From Saturnia japonica (taxonomy: Eukaryota > Arthropoda > Insecta > Lepidoptera > Saturniidae), in NCBI GenBank assembly GCA_033032175.1, contig CM065309.1, positions 11,966,001-12,030,000 of the forward strand: a DNA stretch of 64,000 bases. Reading direction: 5' to 3'. The notes under the pieces were generated by a model. That model was not told the origin of the DNA and did no database searches. It worked only from the letters and a program-made list of their open reading frames with translations. Position 1 is the stretch's first letter, and each line of letters begins with the position of its first letter. Shown here piece after piece: positions 55,001 to 63,544 of the stretch. Position numbers and translations under genes: made by a program.

Positions 55001-58000
55001 TCTTTCATGTATGAGATCTGATACGCCACTTATGCTGAACACCTCTTACGTGCCACAACATCTGCTCATACTTGCCACAGTTCTCAGGTGATTTAAATTT
55101 TTTAAATTACTTAATTTTGTATATTATGTGGATCTGTTTTTATTTACAAATATCAATGAATTTTTACTTGTAGATTTATCATGACATCCCAAATACAAAT
55201 TTTAAGACGCCAGGAGCTGGACGCCTTTTTAGCTACAGCATTTTCAAATGATCTCATGAATGCACTCCATTTACAGGAAATGAACGTAAGTTCAGAAATT
55301 ATATTTTTTTATTATCCAAATGACGTATAGTTTTAGTCAGAACAGTTTAATATTAGGTCCTTACATATGAAATTGGCGTTTTGTACGAGAATAATATAAA
55401 GTCAATGTTTTTTTTTTTGTAAAATATATTTAGTTAATCAAAGGTATGCTTTTACTTGTTATCAAAGTTTAGTTATGCACCGTTGTTATCTATACACCTT
55501 TGCCATCTCATAGGTAGTTCATTGATCACTTTACTAAAAAAAAACATGGGGGCGAGAATAAATAATCTTTTTAAAGGCGGATCCTTGTAAGAAGTTGTCC
55601 CAATTCCGGAAAAAATGGCAATCTGTTGGAGCAAGGTCCGGGGAGTACAGTGGATGTCGCAGACATTCCAATTGTAGCTCATCTAACTTAGTGGTTGTTT
55701 GTTGTGCAGTGTGTGGTCTTGCGTTGTCGTGAAGCAGCAATGGCCTAGAGCGATTGACCAAACTCAGTTGTTTAGCAGCTAGTTCTTCCTTCATGGTTTG
55801 CAGTTGCTGACAATAGATATCTGCCGTAATCGTTTGGCCAGATTTTAGAAAGCTGTAGTGAACGACACCGACGCTAGTCCACCAAACACTCACATGTAAC
55901 TTTTTCTGAGTCAATTTTCGTTTAGGGTAGGATTTGGCTGGGTCTCCAGGGTTCAGCCATTGCGACGAGCGCTACCGATTATCGTACAGTATCCACTTTT
56001 CATCACAAGTAATGATTCGATTTAAAATCCCTCCATTATTGAATCGACAAAACGCTAATTTCATATGTAAGGACCTAATAGAGTTAGTTACATTTGACAC
56101 TATTCAAAATATTACATAGAGATGTGACAAAAAAATGGTTTCGACGTTAGGGGACGTTCAAGTATTACGTAACGCGATTTGGGGGAGGAGGGGTCTTGTA
56201 AAACGTTACGATGCGTTATAAGGGCGGGAGCGGGGTTCTAACAATGCGTTACTCAACATTTTTTAAATTTAAATAAAAAACTGCAATTAAAATTTCCCAA
56301 GTTCGCCAAATCCCTCGATTGTATTGTACGTCATTTTTATTTTGATTTCGTTGTCAGTATTCGTTAGTGTATACGCAGAAGCACGTTGCTTTAGTCAGTG
56401 TTGTTTAAGTGACTTCACACCGTAATGTCCTCAAAACAGGGAGATTTGCATCATCAGCTGTTCTTGGCCTATAAAAGACCTCATGCTGACATGCTGACTT
56501 GGGTATTACGCAACGTTTTAGAAGGAGGAGAAGGGGTACAGAAAAATGTTACGGCGCGTTACATAGGGGGAGCGAGGCTCAAAAATCTACAAAAATTGCG
56601 TTACGTAATACTTGAACGCCCCTTAACCTATTGTAGTGATATAATATTATTGATATAGTAATATTAAAAAATTGAAGTATGTTTGTTTAAGTTATTGTTT
56701 CATTATTTCTAGATGATATCTATCTATCTATACATAGTATAAAAAATTGTGCTTTTGTATAAGCAAATTTTTAAATTATGAATATGTTAACAGGTGATTT
56801 TATCCAAAAAAGCAGATACGCCACTCTGGTTCTCGTGACCTCATATTATAATAATAATTGTTTTCACTCTCTTTCAAAATGGTTCTACATAGTCCTAATT
56901 CTATGGAAAAGCACCAACAACATTTAGAAAAAAACATTGTACAATCGTTGAATTGGAATATTCATTCTCAAATGCACAGATTTAAGACAAAGGCAGATGG
57001 AGCCGGTGAGCACACGAAAATGTCCCATATTTGTATTCACTTGTGTCAATTTTGAAAGGATATGACATGCAATGTCAGTTCCCGTGTGCTTTAGTACTAT
57101 TTTAAGAATATGCCGTCTTGTGTACCTACTTATTACATTGTTTTTTTTTTTTCGCAAAAACAAAATAAGGAAGACAGAGTATCATTTCATTGGTAACTAA
57201 TCATATTTTGATAGTATTTTCCGTGTTATTTTCTTATTGAAAACAAATTAAAAAAATGTTGCTGGGTGACAATGAAATTTTTTTCTAGAAATTATAGTAA
57301 AATATATAAGTTTATATGTAGCGCTGAAAGATTATTTTATTTAGAATCTATCTACCACAAAACCCAAAAGGAAGGTAATATTTGTTACGTAATTTTTTGA
57401 TAACGATCAGCAAACACTGAAATATAGCGATATGGTTTAAAAGTAAAAATTATAGAGAAACCTAAGCAATGTAGTGTCTCAGACAAAAATCCAAGATTCG
57501 ATAAGTGACACTTCTCTCTCTTTCTTCCTCACTTTGTATATATTTGGAGTAGGTACATCAAGAATAGACGAAGGATAGGGAAACTATATAGAAACGCATT
57601 CTCTCACAGCCTTAATCCTGTATAAGCATTTATAGCTATCTCTTTTTCGTTACACATTTTCATTTTATAAAATCCAATTCACACCGCCCCAAAAGAAGTT
57701 TCAGTTAAAAGAAACAAGATAAATATACGCTTAGTTGAATATTGGGGTATAAAGATTTTGGCTCCCTTTTTTTAAGTGAAAAAGCTGTTGTTTGGTGGCG
57801 GATGATAGATTAATGACTACACTATTAGAGTAGTTAAAAAACAGTAAAGCTTATTTTAGTTAAGGGCAGTTGCCCTGGCAACATTGTTCACAAGATCGCA
57901 CGTTATCTGGTTGTCAAGGATACAGAGCTAAATGTATCTCCCGCATTAAATTTGTTGTTCTGAAAGCTCCATCTGCCTTTTTCTTAAATCTGTGCTCAAA

Positions 58001-61000
58001 TGATTAAAATGTTTTGTGTTAATTTACGAAAACACTGCTTTTATGGAAGCTGACTGCCGTAAGGGCCGCCCTCCTTATGGTCTACGAAACACGGGAGGGG
58101 AAGTAGAACGACCAATAAGCTAGTCTATTGCATGGGTTGGCTTAATTTCGTACAAATTCCTATTAAAATTACTTAAAGTCCTCTTCTAAGTCTGCATATT
58201 GTCACAGGCTACTACGGAACCCTTCACTGCGACGCGCACTTGGCAATTTTTATTTTCTTTCATTTAGTCATTTTCAATGGCATTCATGATACATTTTAAA
58301 CATGGTTTGCAGGTGAACGCCGTGAATCCTCGCGGCGTGCAACTAGCTGCACTGGTGATGGGCGGTGCCGAGGTTGCGCTGCTTGCGAACGACGCTTGCG
58401 GCGCGCCCGTGCCTTGGCTCGTAGCTGCTCCGTGGCTGTATTTCGATGGCAAGTTGCTACAGCGGAATCTGCATCGTGCAAACCATTGCAAACACCTCGC
58501 TCAACTCTGCGACAACCATCTTGACACCGTCGTCAAGGTGAAATTCTTATATATAATATTATTTATTTTTCTTCGTTTAGCTTGATTCAAAGTTTTATTT
58601 CACTTTGTTTCACACCAACATAGAATGGCACTGGTCAGGTTTAGGATTCGCAGTATTAATTAATTAAATTTAATATACTATTCGTAACAGATATTACACA
58701 TAAATTTTAGCTTTCTGCATTCCTTCTCCATATAAACTTTAACCATGCCAAAACTCACAGACTTCCGGGCACGCAATACACTTTAAAAGGAGTCCGAAGT
58801 TTTCTTCTCACGTATTTTTATTTATAATACTCTATACTTTAGTCTTAAGACATTCTCTTTGAATTAACAAACAAGATGTTTAACTAAAATTACTATGGTC
58901 TTAAGTTTGGTTCGTTGTAGGGTAAATACATAGTCAATGACAATTAATATTTTATGGAGCGTAGAGCAGGAGTACCATCAATGTTTGAAAATGTGAACAT
59001 CGAAAAGCGTCAAATTCGGGTGACGACACAGCAGCAAGTACATAAATTTTAAAGTTATTACTTTTGAATTGTCGCCCTCTTGAACAACTTTTCACTCCAC
59101 AAAATTTTACCATTATTGTTCAGTTTTTCTTTTAAGTTTTACAACCGTAAAAAGTATAGAATCACGAAAAAGTATCATTCTCTTTTGCTGCAACAATCGC
59201 CATTTTGGTGGGTTTTTGAATTTTAATGTAATTTTCTGCCTACAACTGAACGCTCTTTAATTTGCCCCTCATATAAGATCATTCTTCTTACCTTTATTCT
59301 CTATAATATTTTTACAGTTAGTTTGTTTTACAAACTCTCCACTAAATACCTGATATGACAAAAAGAGGTTATTTACTATTAAAATATTGTTAATATATAA
59401 CATACCATCACGTCTGTATTCCCTGAAGAGTTAGGCAGAAGTGTACTAATGTACACCCACAGTTCGCCGAGTATGTTTTTAGGTCCCATGTAATAGGGGG
59501 CGAGCCTATTACCATTAATCGGGCACGAAATCGAACTCCGAGCTGCTACTGAGAATTTCATAGGAAAACCCCAAAAACACTTCGCTCGACCTGGCAATCG
59601 AACCCAGGACCTCGATCATAGCAGTCGCGCTTACGACCACTAGGCTAACGAGGCAGTTATTAATATATGATAATATAAATAAATATGTAATAGTTGTTAA
59701 TATATGAGTAGTTACATTATCAGTATCTGTGAACATAGTTATTTATGAACTTATTATCTGTCTATATTTGCACATATAGGCATACTCTAAAGAGTCTAAA
59801 GGATCCGATCTTCGATTCTCAACTATAGTAATAATAAATTTACTTATAATTATAGTAATTATCTATAAAAATAGGAGACAAACAATTACAATTAATATGT
59901 TTTGTTCAGGTGGAACGGATGCGCAAAGCCATTTTGGAGGGCCTGGAAGTTGAGTTCGCTATGCCGCCGTTGCCACTGGTTGCGGGCGTGGTTGGCGGTG
60001 CTCTGGGCGGTGCAGTTGGAAACTGGCCGCGTACACGTGGTCGTGGCGCTCGACTCGAGATCGCCGGTGTTGTAGTGGGACAGTGGGGCGGGGGTAGCTA
60101 TCCCACACGCCCACCTCGCTATCCACAGGTAATTTTCATATGAAATGTATATTAATATCATTGAATTCTGATAGACTAGGTAATCACTACCCTGCCCGAA
60201 TACCAAGATCTTTATTTTTATAGTAATTCGGCGAATTGACCGTACTGTCCCTGATGGTTGGCACAGTACAATCGAAACAATGGTGACCACCGATAGTTCA
60301 AAATCCATCGGCGATCGCCGCTGTCATGCCGGGCTGCATATCTCTTTACGTTACGCTTGAAGGATCCGATGACGTAAGAAAGAGGGAAGACAGGAGATAG
60401 TTTCACGGTATGACAAAGGTAAGACATAGAGAACTTTTTAGTTCATGCTGAGATCTCTAAAGCCATCCAAAATTCATATGTTACGTAATATTAAAGATCA
60501 TCTAACAGTAAACGTGATAATTTCAATAAATATTTTTATAATGTAGGTGGATTTCAGCCTAAAAAATCTACTACGCAGCTTCTTTCAAGTTTCTCAGATA
60601 ATGTAAACGCATGTTTAAATGACAAAAAGCATGCAATACTATTATTCATTGACTTTAGTAAAGCGTTTGATATATTGCGGCATGACATACTACTAAAAAA
60701 GTTAGATAATTGTGGTGTGCGTGGATCAATGTTAAAATGATGTGAAGGTTACCTTAGTAATAGAAATTTTGCATGTAAAATAGGAAACACTGTAAGTGTT
60801 GGCGACAGAACAGTTGTTTTCGTGTCTTATGTTAGGGTATTATGTGATATTACTGTGTTTACGTGTTATATACTATGTGTTACGATAAAATAGATTAATA
60901 CAGACAATATTATAGAGAAATGTTAGCGAATACGCTACATTACAAGTTGCATGTTATATATTAGGATGTATATAAACGATTATGTATTGTGTGTCACATA

Positions 61001-63544
61001 TGTGAAAATAGAACTAATATAGAATAGATTAACGCATAGAGTAAGTATATCGAATATTATAGAGATTTTACGAACGGAAAACAGTGAATGTAATTTACGA
61101 TTACATTGTTTTTGGCTTATATACGGAATATATATTATAAGTGAATATGTAATGGATAGGTAATTCAAAGAGGAACATTTTGATATATGACATGTGTACA
61201 TAAGATATATAATGAGAGAAATATAAAGAGATTAACAGGGCAACCAAAGCGAAAACTAAAGTAAAAACACGAAATAAACACGGAACAAAACGGGGCTCTC
61301 TTTACGGTCATTCCTCGAACTACTTAAACTCGAAGAGGGGCCGTATTGGGCACGGTGCAATTCAACGAGTCTACAAGTAACAACGAGAAGAAAGCTTTGG
61401 TCGTCCTGCGAACAATCTACAATCAAGATATCGACTTTCATTGAAGACCCGCCACCTCAAGCGGTCGTGCATTATTGCACCCCCCGGACCCCCTCACTAC
61501 TAACATCACGCCACCCACTGGCATCCGGCGCAACAAAACGCCCGTCCAAACCGGGGAAACGTCACCCCCCCCCCCCCCCCCCCCCCCCACACACAGAGTG
61601 GAAGTGACGCGTACCCAACAGTAAGCGACGTCAAACAAGTAACAGAAGGTACTGCACAGGGATCGGTGATAGGACCTTTACATTACTTAACTTATGTAAA
61701 CGGCATGGGAAATGTTATAAAAAATTGATCCAAATATCAATACGCCGATGATACTTGTCTTTTAGTTGCCAGTAGAAATGTAAACGAAGCAGGCACATGA
61801 TGATGGGCTTGTATTAAATGCTAATAAAACTAAGATCGTTCATGTACGCTCAAATTATCTTCGAAGTAGCCATAACACTTTTAAAATAATCGCATATAGC
61901 CATGACTACAAACATTGTCAAATCCTAAGAACTGCTTGTGTACATCTATAGACCAAGTATCCCACCATACATATTTAGGTCTTATTGTGGATGACAAGTT
62001 TAACTGGAGCTACCATGTGGACTGCGTATGTGACAGGCTTTGTGCGATTCTAGCAAAATTTTACATAATTAAATACAGAGTTCCGTTCCCTATATTACTT
62101 AACATGTATAAGAGCATTAGCCGAATCTATAGTATCTTACGGCATTACCTCCTATGGTAGGACATTCAAAACCTACCTAGATAATATATACACACCGCAG
62201 GCTAGAATACTTAAGTTAATAGTGCCAAAACACACAAAGAACATATACAATGGCAATATATTACAGATCTTTCACCACTGCCACGTATTACCGGTCCACA
62301 TTAAATTTAGATTGACAATCTTAATTGAACAATTTCATAATAGTGACATAAAGATACCTATAGCACATAACGTCAATACGCGAAATATATCCCAACAAAA
62401 ACTTTTCATACCACGAGTAAACAACTACTACGGAAGGCGTACCTTGGCCTTTTTGATTCCCACCATAATAAATGATATACCCTACCAAATAAATAAGGAT
62501 GCAAACCCACATAATTATAAGCGTATCTATAAGAACTATTTTCATGAAAACCTCTTATTACCATAAGAAATGCGAGTTTTAATGACCGAGTTAAAATATA
62601 ATTATGTAAGCAAATTTAATATGAACACTAAAATAAATAGGATTTTAATCTTCAATACCCAACACTTTGTAACATTCTGTATAGGCAGTTCGACTCCGTA
62701 ATCTTTAAACCGGTTTACAAGCGAAGTAGCTAGAATCTTTAGCTTACTTTGAGTCGGTGGCTATAATTTTATCAAAATACCTACAATTTATTTTATTATC
62801 GTATGTATAGATTATTTATGTATACCTACAGACTATGTTAAAGAACGAGTTGATTCACTGTCTCGGCATAAACCAGTTCTGGTTTTTAGGGGCATTTAAA
62901 AAAAAATGTTTATGTGTTTTATAATTTATAAATTAAAAAAAAAAAACTTAAAACTTTTCTGTGCAAAATGTGTATGGGGAAAAAATTAAATTCCAGAGAT
63001 TTTCAACTGAAATATAAACAGGTGGACCACATATCATGAGACACTTTGATAACCTCAGCTGCTGGTGGACTTTCTGGTGTTATGGTTAGCAGGACTAAAT
63101 CTAGTACAGATAACATGAAATTGGAGTGAATAGAAAAGACGAGAGTGTCCATAGCAAATGGTATTCGACCTACTTGATCTGAAATCCTCATGTGTTTGTG
63201 TACCTGTTATCGCTCATTGTATGGGGCTGGCTCGTTCGTACCTTTTTTGGTACATATATCTGTACCATTTTCTCGATTTTATTAGTGTTCGTTCTTGGTA
63301 TTCTGAATAAATCAACACTCAAGATATTTTTATTTTAATTAGAGACAATAATTATACAGGTAAGCTACGTGGGATACACGCCGCCACCGCGCAATGCTTA
63401 CGGTGGGCGTGGATGGCGCGGGGCGCGCGGCGGAAGGGGTGCGCGCGGAGGTCGTGGTCGTGGTGCAACAAGGGGCTCTGGTCGTGCACCGCGCCCAAGG
63501 CGTGATGACGAGCCCGCTAAACCCGCAACCATCGCCGTCAACGG
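39882..63544 (+). CDS. FAM120A: FAM120-family protein (constitutive coactivator of PPAR-gamma-like)
   Basis: Fifteen exons (39882-40030, 40888-41066, 47308-47421, 47497-47643, 48099-48260, 48850-49045, 49115-49224, 49486-49668, 52350-52629, 53202-53361, 54962-55087, 55174-55285, 58313-58537, 59910-60128, 63360-63544) give at least 848 codons. The gene runs past the right edge. The N terminus MGIQELQ and [16 protein letters not shown] form the degenerate XPG/FEN1-like domain of this family; [21 protein letters not shown] and MAALLG follow. Centrally come [12 protein letters not shown] and [14 protein letters not shown], then [44 protein letters not shown] and PWLYFDGKL. An [11 protein letters not shown] block and an RGG-rich tail come last. 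Vertebrate FAM120A is an RNA-binding scaffold. All splice phases agree if one base of an A-run in exon 1 is discounted. A, B and C paralogues cannot be told apart here, so the symbol is a family label. Confidence 0.93.
40542..40625 (-). mobile_element. Helitron-like 3' end fragment
   Basis: CTAGCTGTGCCTGTGGCTCC, then GGACTACAGAATGTCA: the inverted 3' tip of the family at 53785-54308. The body is missing. In FAM120 intron 1. Confidence 0.6.
40888..41066 (+). CDS. FAM120A: FAM120 exon 2
   Basis: Starts phase 1 (G|AT, Asp), [11 protein letters not shown] to RQRVNS, and includes CVCFNGAHP. Acceptor TATTTAG, donor GTAAGT. The G|AT join restores the DW..GGQW of the family. Confidence 0.9.
41741..44122. 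mobile_element. DNA transposon remnant with TA flanks, host of a hAT MITE
   Basis: Inverted ends TGGGTCATTTTCAAA and, at the right, TTTGAAAACGACCCA, with TA at 41739-41740 and 44123-44124. The only open frame is a Lys/Glu-rich coiled-coil-like stretch at 43660-43851. The superfamily is unknown. A 758-bp hAT-type element is inserted at 41864. In FAM120 intron 2. Confidence 0.5.
41864..42621. mobile_element. hAT-type non-autonomous element
   Basis: Ends CATAGCCGGGCAC and GTGCCCAGCTATG are inverted repeats with one mismatch. The 8-bp flanks GTCATGAG (41856-41863) and GTGATGAG (42622-42629) are a target duplication with one change, the length made by hAT transposases. Both ends are rich in GTTAACTTCGTTAATC phrases. 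No coding sequence. Confidence 0.8.
44654..44820 (-). mobile_element. Short Helitron-like element
   Basis: CTAGCTTCTGCCCGCAACTT at the left and TTTATAATATTAGTTAGA at the right read, on the minus strand, as TCTAAC-TAATATTATAAA... to CTAG plus T. The internal CAAATCCGTTCAATCGTT is typical of these repeats. 167 bp. Confidence 0.6.
45015..46599 (-). mobile_element. Tc1-like transposon
   Basis: A 1585-bp element with near-perfect inverted repeats (CACTCATCAAAAAAGTCTAA at the left; the right end differs at one base in the first 28) and TA at both flanks (45013-45014, 46600-46601). One transposase on the minus strand. In FAM120 intron 2, antisense. Confidence 0.92.
45262..46316 (-). pseudogene. Tc1-like transposase, frameshifted
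   Basis: The open frame 46316-45594 covers the helix-turn-helix domains ([41 protein letters not shown]) and IMFSDESRF with the first catalytic Asp. A frame change at about 45600-45610 ends it. The other two acids are readable beyond: [12 protein letters not shown] (about 45575) and [16 protein letters not shown] (about 45500). At least one stop lies in the tail before VLNSRGAH. The enzyme is inactive in this copy. Confidence 0.88.
46605..47148 (+). mobile_element. Helitron-like element
   Basis: Ends in ACCGCGGGGTACAGCTAGT (CTAG 47145-47148), the direct-orientation 3' tip of the lepidopteran Helitron style. GAACTACCAGTCGGAATCGA and TATAGGCTGTCTAACA-like phrases inside are common in that group as I recall. 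The 5' end is not sharply defined. Confidence 0.5.
47308..47421 (+). CDS. FAM120A: FAM120 exon 3
   Basis: 38 codons, [20 protein letters not shown] to LNIPI. Acceptor CTTCAAG, donor GTAAGT. Confidence 0.92.
47497..47643 (+). CDS. FAM120A: FAM120 exon 4
   Basis: 49 codons, [17 protein letters not shown] to QLKLTYR. Only 75 bp of intron separate it from exon 3. Donor GTAAGG. Confidence 0.92.
47661..48098. other. FAM120 intron 4, nothing recognised
   Basis: AT-rich intron with no repeat or coding signal seen. Confidence 0.5.
48099..48260 (+). CDS. FAM120A: FAM120 exon 5
   Basis: 54 codons, [19 protein letters not shown] to LGISQKK, including MAALLGG. Acceptor ACATTTAG, donor GTATAA. Confidence 0.9.
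48850..49045 (+). CDS. FAM120A: FAM120 exon 6
   Basis: [18 protein letters not shown] to KYRTAS, leaving phase 1. Acceptor TTTTACAG, donor GTAAGA. Confidence 0.92.
49115..49224 (+). CDS. FAM120A: FAM120 exon 7
   Basis: [18 protein letters not shown] to SLEQE. The acceptor ATTTCAG is good. The donor GTTTAC is weak, but the join to exon 8 is in frame (EQE|IGEKL). Reading through would end after 29 more codons. Confidence 0.75.
49486..49668 (+). CDS. FAM120A: FAM120 exon 8
   Basis: 61 codons, [18 protein letters not shown] to KSLNPAKE, Ala- and Asp-rich and less conserved. Acceptor CACTTCAG, donor GTGTGA. Confidence 0.8.
50091..50285 (+). mobile_element. tRNA-derived SINE, 5'-truncated
   Basis: GGTTCGATTCC (50106-50116) is a pol III B box set in a tRNA-like TCCTGGGTTCGATTCCCAGG arm. 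The body has TTACACGGGACCTAAAAACA and CCGGCGCACTGTGGGTG phrases shared with the copy at 59395-59656. The A-box half of the head is missing. Confidence 0.8.
50429..51604 (-). mobile_element. Mariner element
   Basis: Ends GGTCAGGGAAAAAGTTTCTT and, inverted at the right, GGTCGGGGAAAAGTTTTTCG, with TA on both sides (50427-50428, 51605-51606). One transposase on the minus strand. In FAM120 intron 8. Confidence 0.9.
50500..51510 (-). pseudogene. Mariner transposase, frameshifted
   Basis: The start [20 protein letters not shown] lies at about 51513. A shift near 51420 leads to [27 protein letters not shown] (51402-51127, DNA-binding half with HLKKAGY). The catalytic part is readable as FNDDNARP (50815) and [16 protein letters not shown], with the third Asp in PSD, fitting a DD34D mariner. 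The C terminus runs to 50500. Between 51127 and 50817 the frame is lost. Confidence 0.85.
51607..52349. other. FAM120 intron 8, 3' part, nothing recognised
   Basis: AT-rich intron ending in an A-run and the exon 9 acceptor. Confidence 0.5.
52350..52629 (+). CDS. FAM120A: FAM120 exon 9
   Basis: [20 protein letters not shown], then [19 protein letters not shown] and [17 protein letters not shown]. Follows an A-run and TTTCAAAG acceptor; leaves phase 1 with GTAATT. Confidence 0.9.
53202..53361 (+). CDS. FAM120A: FAM120 exon 10
   Basis: [20 protein letters not shown] to [10 protein letters not shown], phase 1 in and phase 2 out. Acceptor ATTTCTAG, donor GTGAGC. Confidence 0.9.
53785..54308 (-). 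mobile_element. Non-autonomous Helitron-like element, copy 2
   Basis: The inverse of copy 1 (23013-23518): CTAG at 53785-53788 and GTATAGA at 54302-54308, so on the minus strand it runs TCTATAC to CTAG, again between A and T. 524 bp. Shares ACGTGGACTACAGAATGCCC and GCGCGAATCTTGCTCCCC with copy 1. Confidence 0.75.
54309..54961. other. FAM120 intron 10, 3' part
   Basis: No gene. Ends with a TA microsatellite (about 54936-54951) next to the exon 11 acceptor. 54620-54870 is more G+C-rich and may be repeat-derived. Confidence 0.45.
54962..55087 (+). CDS. FAM120A: FAM120 exon 11
   Basis: [20 protein letters not shown], then [13 protein letters not shown]; phase 2 at both ends. Acceptor GTTAACAG after a TA microsatellite, donor GTGATT. 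Confidence 0.92.
55174..55285 (+). CDS. FAM120A: FAM120 exon 12
   Basis: [20 protein letters not shown] to ALHLQEMN, ending in phase 0. Acceptor ACTTGTAG, donor GTAAGT. Confidence 0.92.
55353..56078 (-). mobile_element. Mariner element, internally deleted
   Basis: 726 bp with inverted ends TTAGGTCCTTACATATGAAA (left) and its near-exact complement at the right, and TA at 55351-55352 and 56079-56080. Full mariners are about 1.3 kb, so the DNA-binding half is missing. Same family as 22271-22955. In FAM120 intron 12, antisense. Confidence 0.92.
55473..55914 (-). pseudogene. Mariner transposase C-terminal half
   Basis: [37 protein letters not shown] and [15 protein letters not shown] carry the second and third catalytic Asp of a DD34D transposase. 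A frame change at about 55600 leads to [16 protein letters not shown] at the end. The first catalytic Asp and the DNA-binding domain are not present. Confidence 0.88.
56150..56622. mobile_element. PIF/Harbinger-like MITE
   Basis: 473 bp with inverted ends GGGGACGTTCAAGTATTACG and CGTAATACTTGAACGCCCC, and TTA on both sides (56147-56149, 56623-56625). A 3-bp TTA duplication is typical of Harbinger elements. Open frames inside are not transposase. Confidence 0.75.
56626..58312. other. FAM120 intron 12, 3' part
   Basis: No gene. A degraded retroelement tail (CGCACTTGGCAATTTTTATT) lies at about 58205-58255; the rest is AT-rich and unassigned. Confidence 0.5.
58313..58537 (+). CDS. FAM120A: FAM120 exon 13
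   Basis: 75 codons, [46 protein letters not shown] to TVVK. G+C-rich. Acceptor GTTTGCAG, donor GTGAAA. Confidence 0.93.
58538..59394. other. FAM120 intron 13, nothing recognised
   Basis: AT-rich intron before the SINE. Confidence 0.5.
59395..59656 (-). mobile_element. tRNA-derived SINE, full head
   Basis: Read on the minus strand: CTGCCTCGTTAGCCTAGTGG (A box) at the start, GGTCCTGGGTTCGATTGCCA (B box) about 50 bp on, then a body with CATGGGACCTAAAAACATAC and an end GACGTGATGGTATGTTATAT. 262 bp. Inserted in FAM120 intron 13 opposite to the gene. Confidence 0.85.
59910..60128 (+). CDS. FAM120A: FAM120 exon 14
   Basis: 73 codons, [16 protein letters not shown], Gly/Ala-rich middle, [14 protein letters not shown] to RYPQ. 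Acceptor TTGTTCAG, donor GTAATT. Confidence 0.92.
60129..60544. other. FAM120 intron 14, 5' part, nothing recognised
   Basis: No coding or repeat signal identified before the LINE begins. Confidence 0.5.
60797..61620. mobile_element. Solo LTR B with 5-bp target duplication
   Basis: 824 bp, TGTTGG to CCAACA, with GTAAG on both sides (60792-60796 and 61621-61625). Same family as 4987-5838 and in the same orientation. Both copies share GGCGACAGAAC at the start, GGGGCTCTCTTTACGGTCA inside and CCCGGACCCCCTCACT near the end. No coding sequence. Confidence 0.9.
61565..61588. repeat. Poly-C tract in solo LTR B
   Basis: 24 consecutive C residues, against 16 in LTR A. Confidence 0.95.
61915..62566 (+). 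pseudogene. LINE ORF2 C-terminal fragments
   Basis: 61915-62160 reads [20 protein letters not shown] (thumb-type YLGxxxDxxLxWxxH). 62222-62566 holds a tail with [19 protein letters not shown] and a TAA after LLLP. A frame change lies near 62165. Confidence 0.75.
62891..63359. other. FAM120 intron 14, 3' part
   Basis: No gene assigned. A 62-codon open frame on the minus strand (63191-63003) has no recognised family. Confidence 0.45.
63360..63544 (+). CDS. FAM120A: FAM120 exon 15, RGG-rich
   Basis: [14 protein letters not shown], then a run of Arg-Gly repeats ([20 protein letters not shown]) and [14 protein letters not shown]. Leaves phase 2 at GTGAGT, so at least one more exon lies beyond the window. 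RGG tracts typically bind RNA. Confidence 0.9.

Larger units (their letters stand above)
60545..62890 (+). mobile_element. LINE (jockey-like), 5'-truncated and split by solo LTR B
   Basis: [13 protein letters not shown] and [19 protein letters not shown] (first catalytic Asp) precede the insertion at 60797-61620. After it come [11 protein letters not shown] and YADDTCLLV (about 61742), then [20 protein letters not shown] and a C-terminal part to 62566. Stops interrupt the frame (for example after RGSMLK). The 5' half, with endonuclease and ORF1, is absent. In FAM120 intron 14, sense orientation. Confidence 0.85.

Noticed and set aside
59580..59656. tRNA gene on the minus strand
   Set aside because: A and B boxes are present but no acceptor stem closes and SINE body sequence follows directly.
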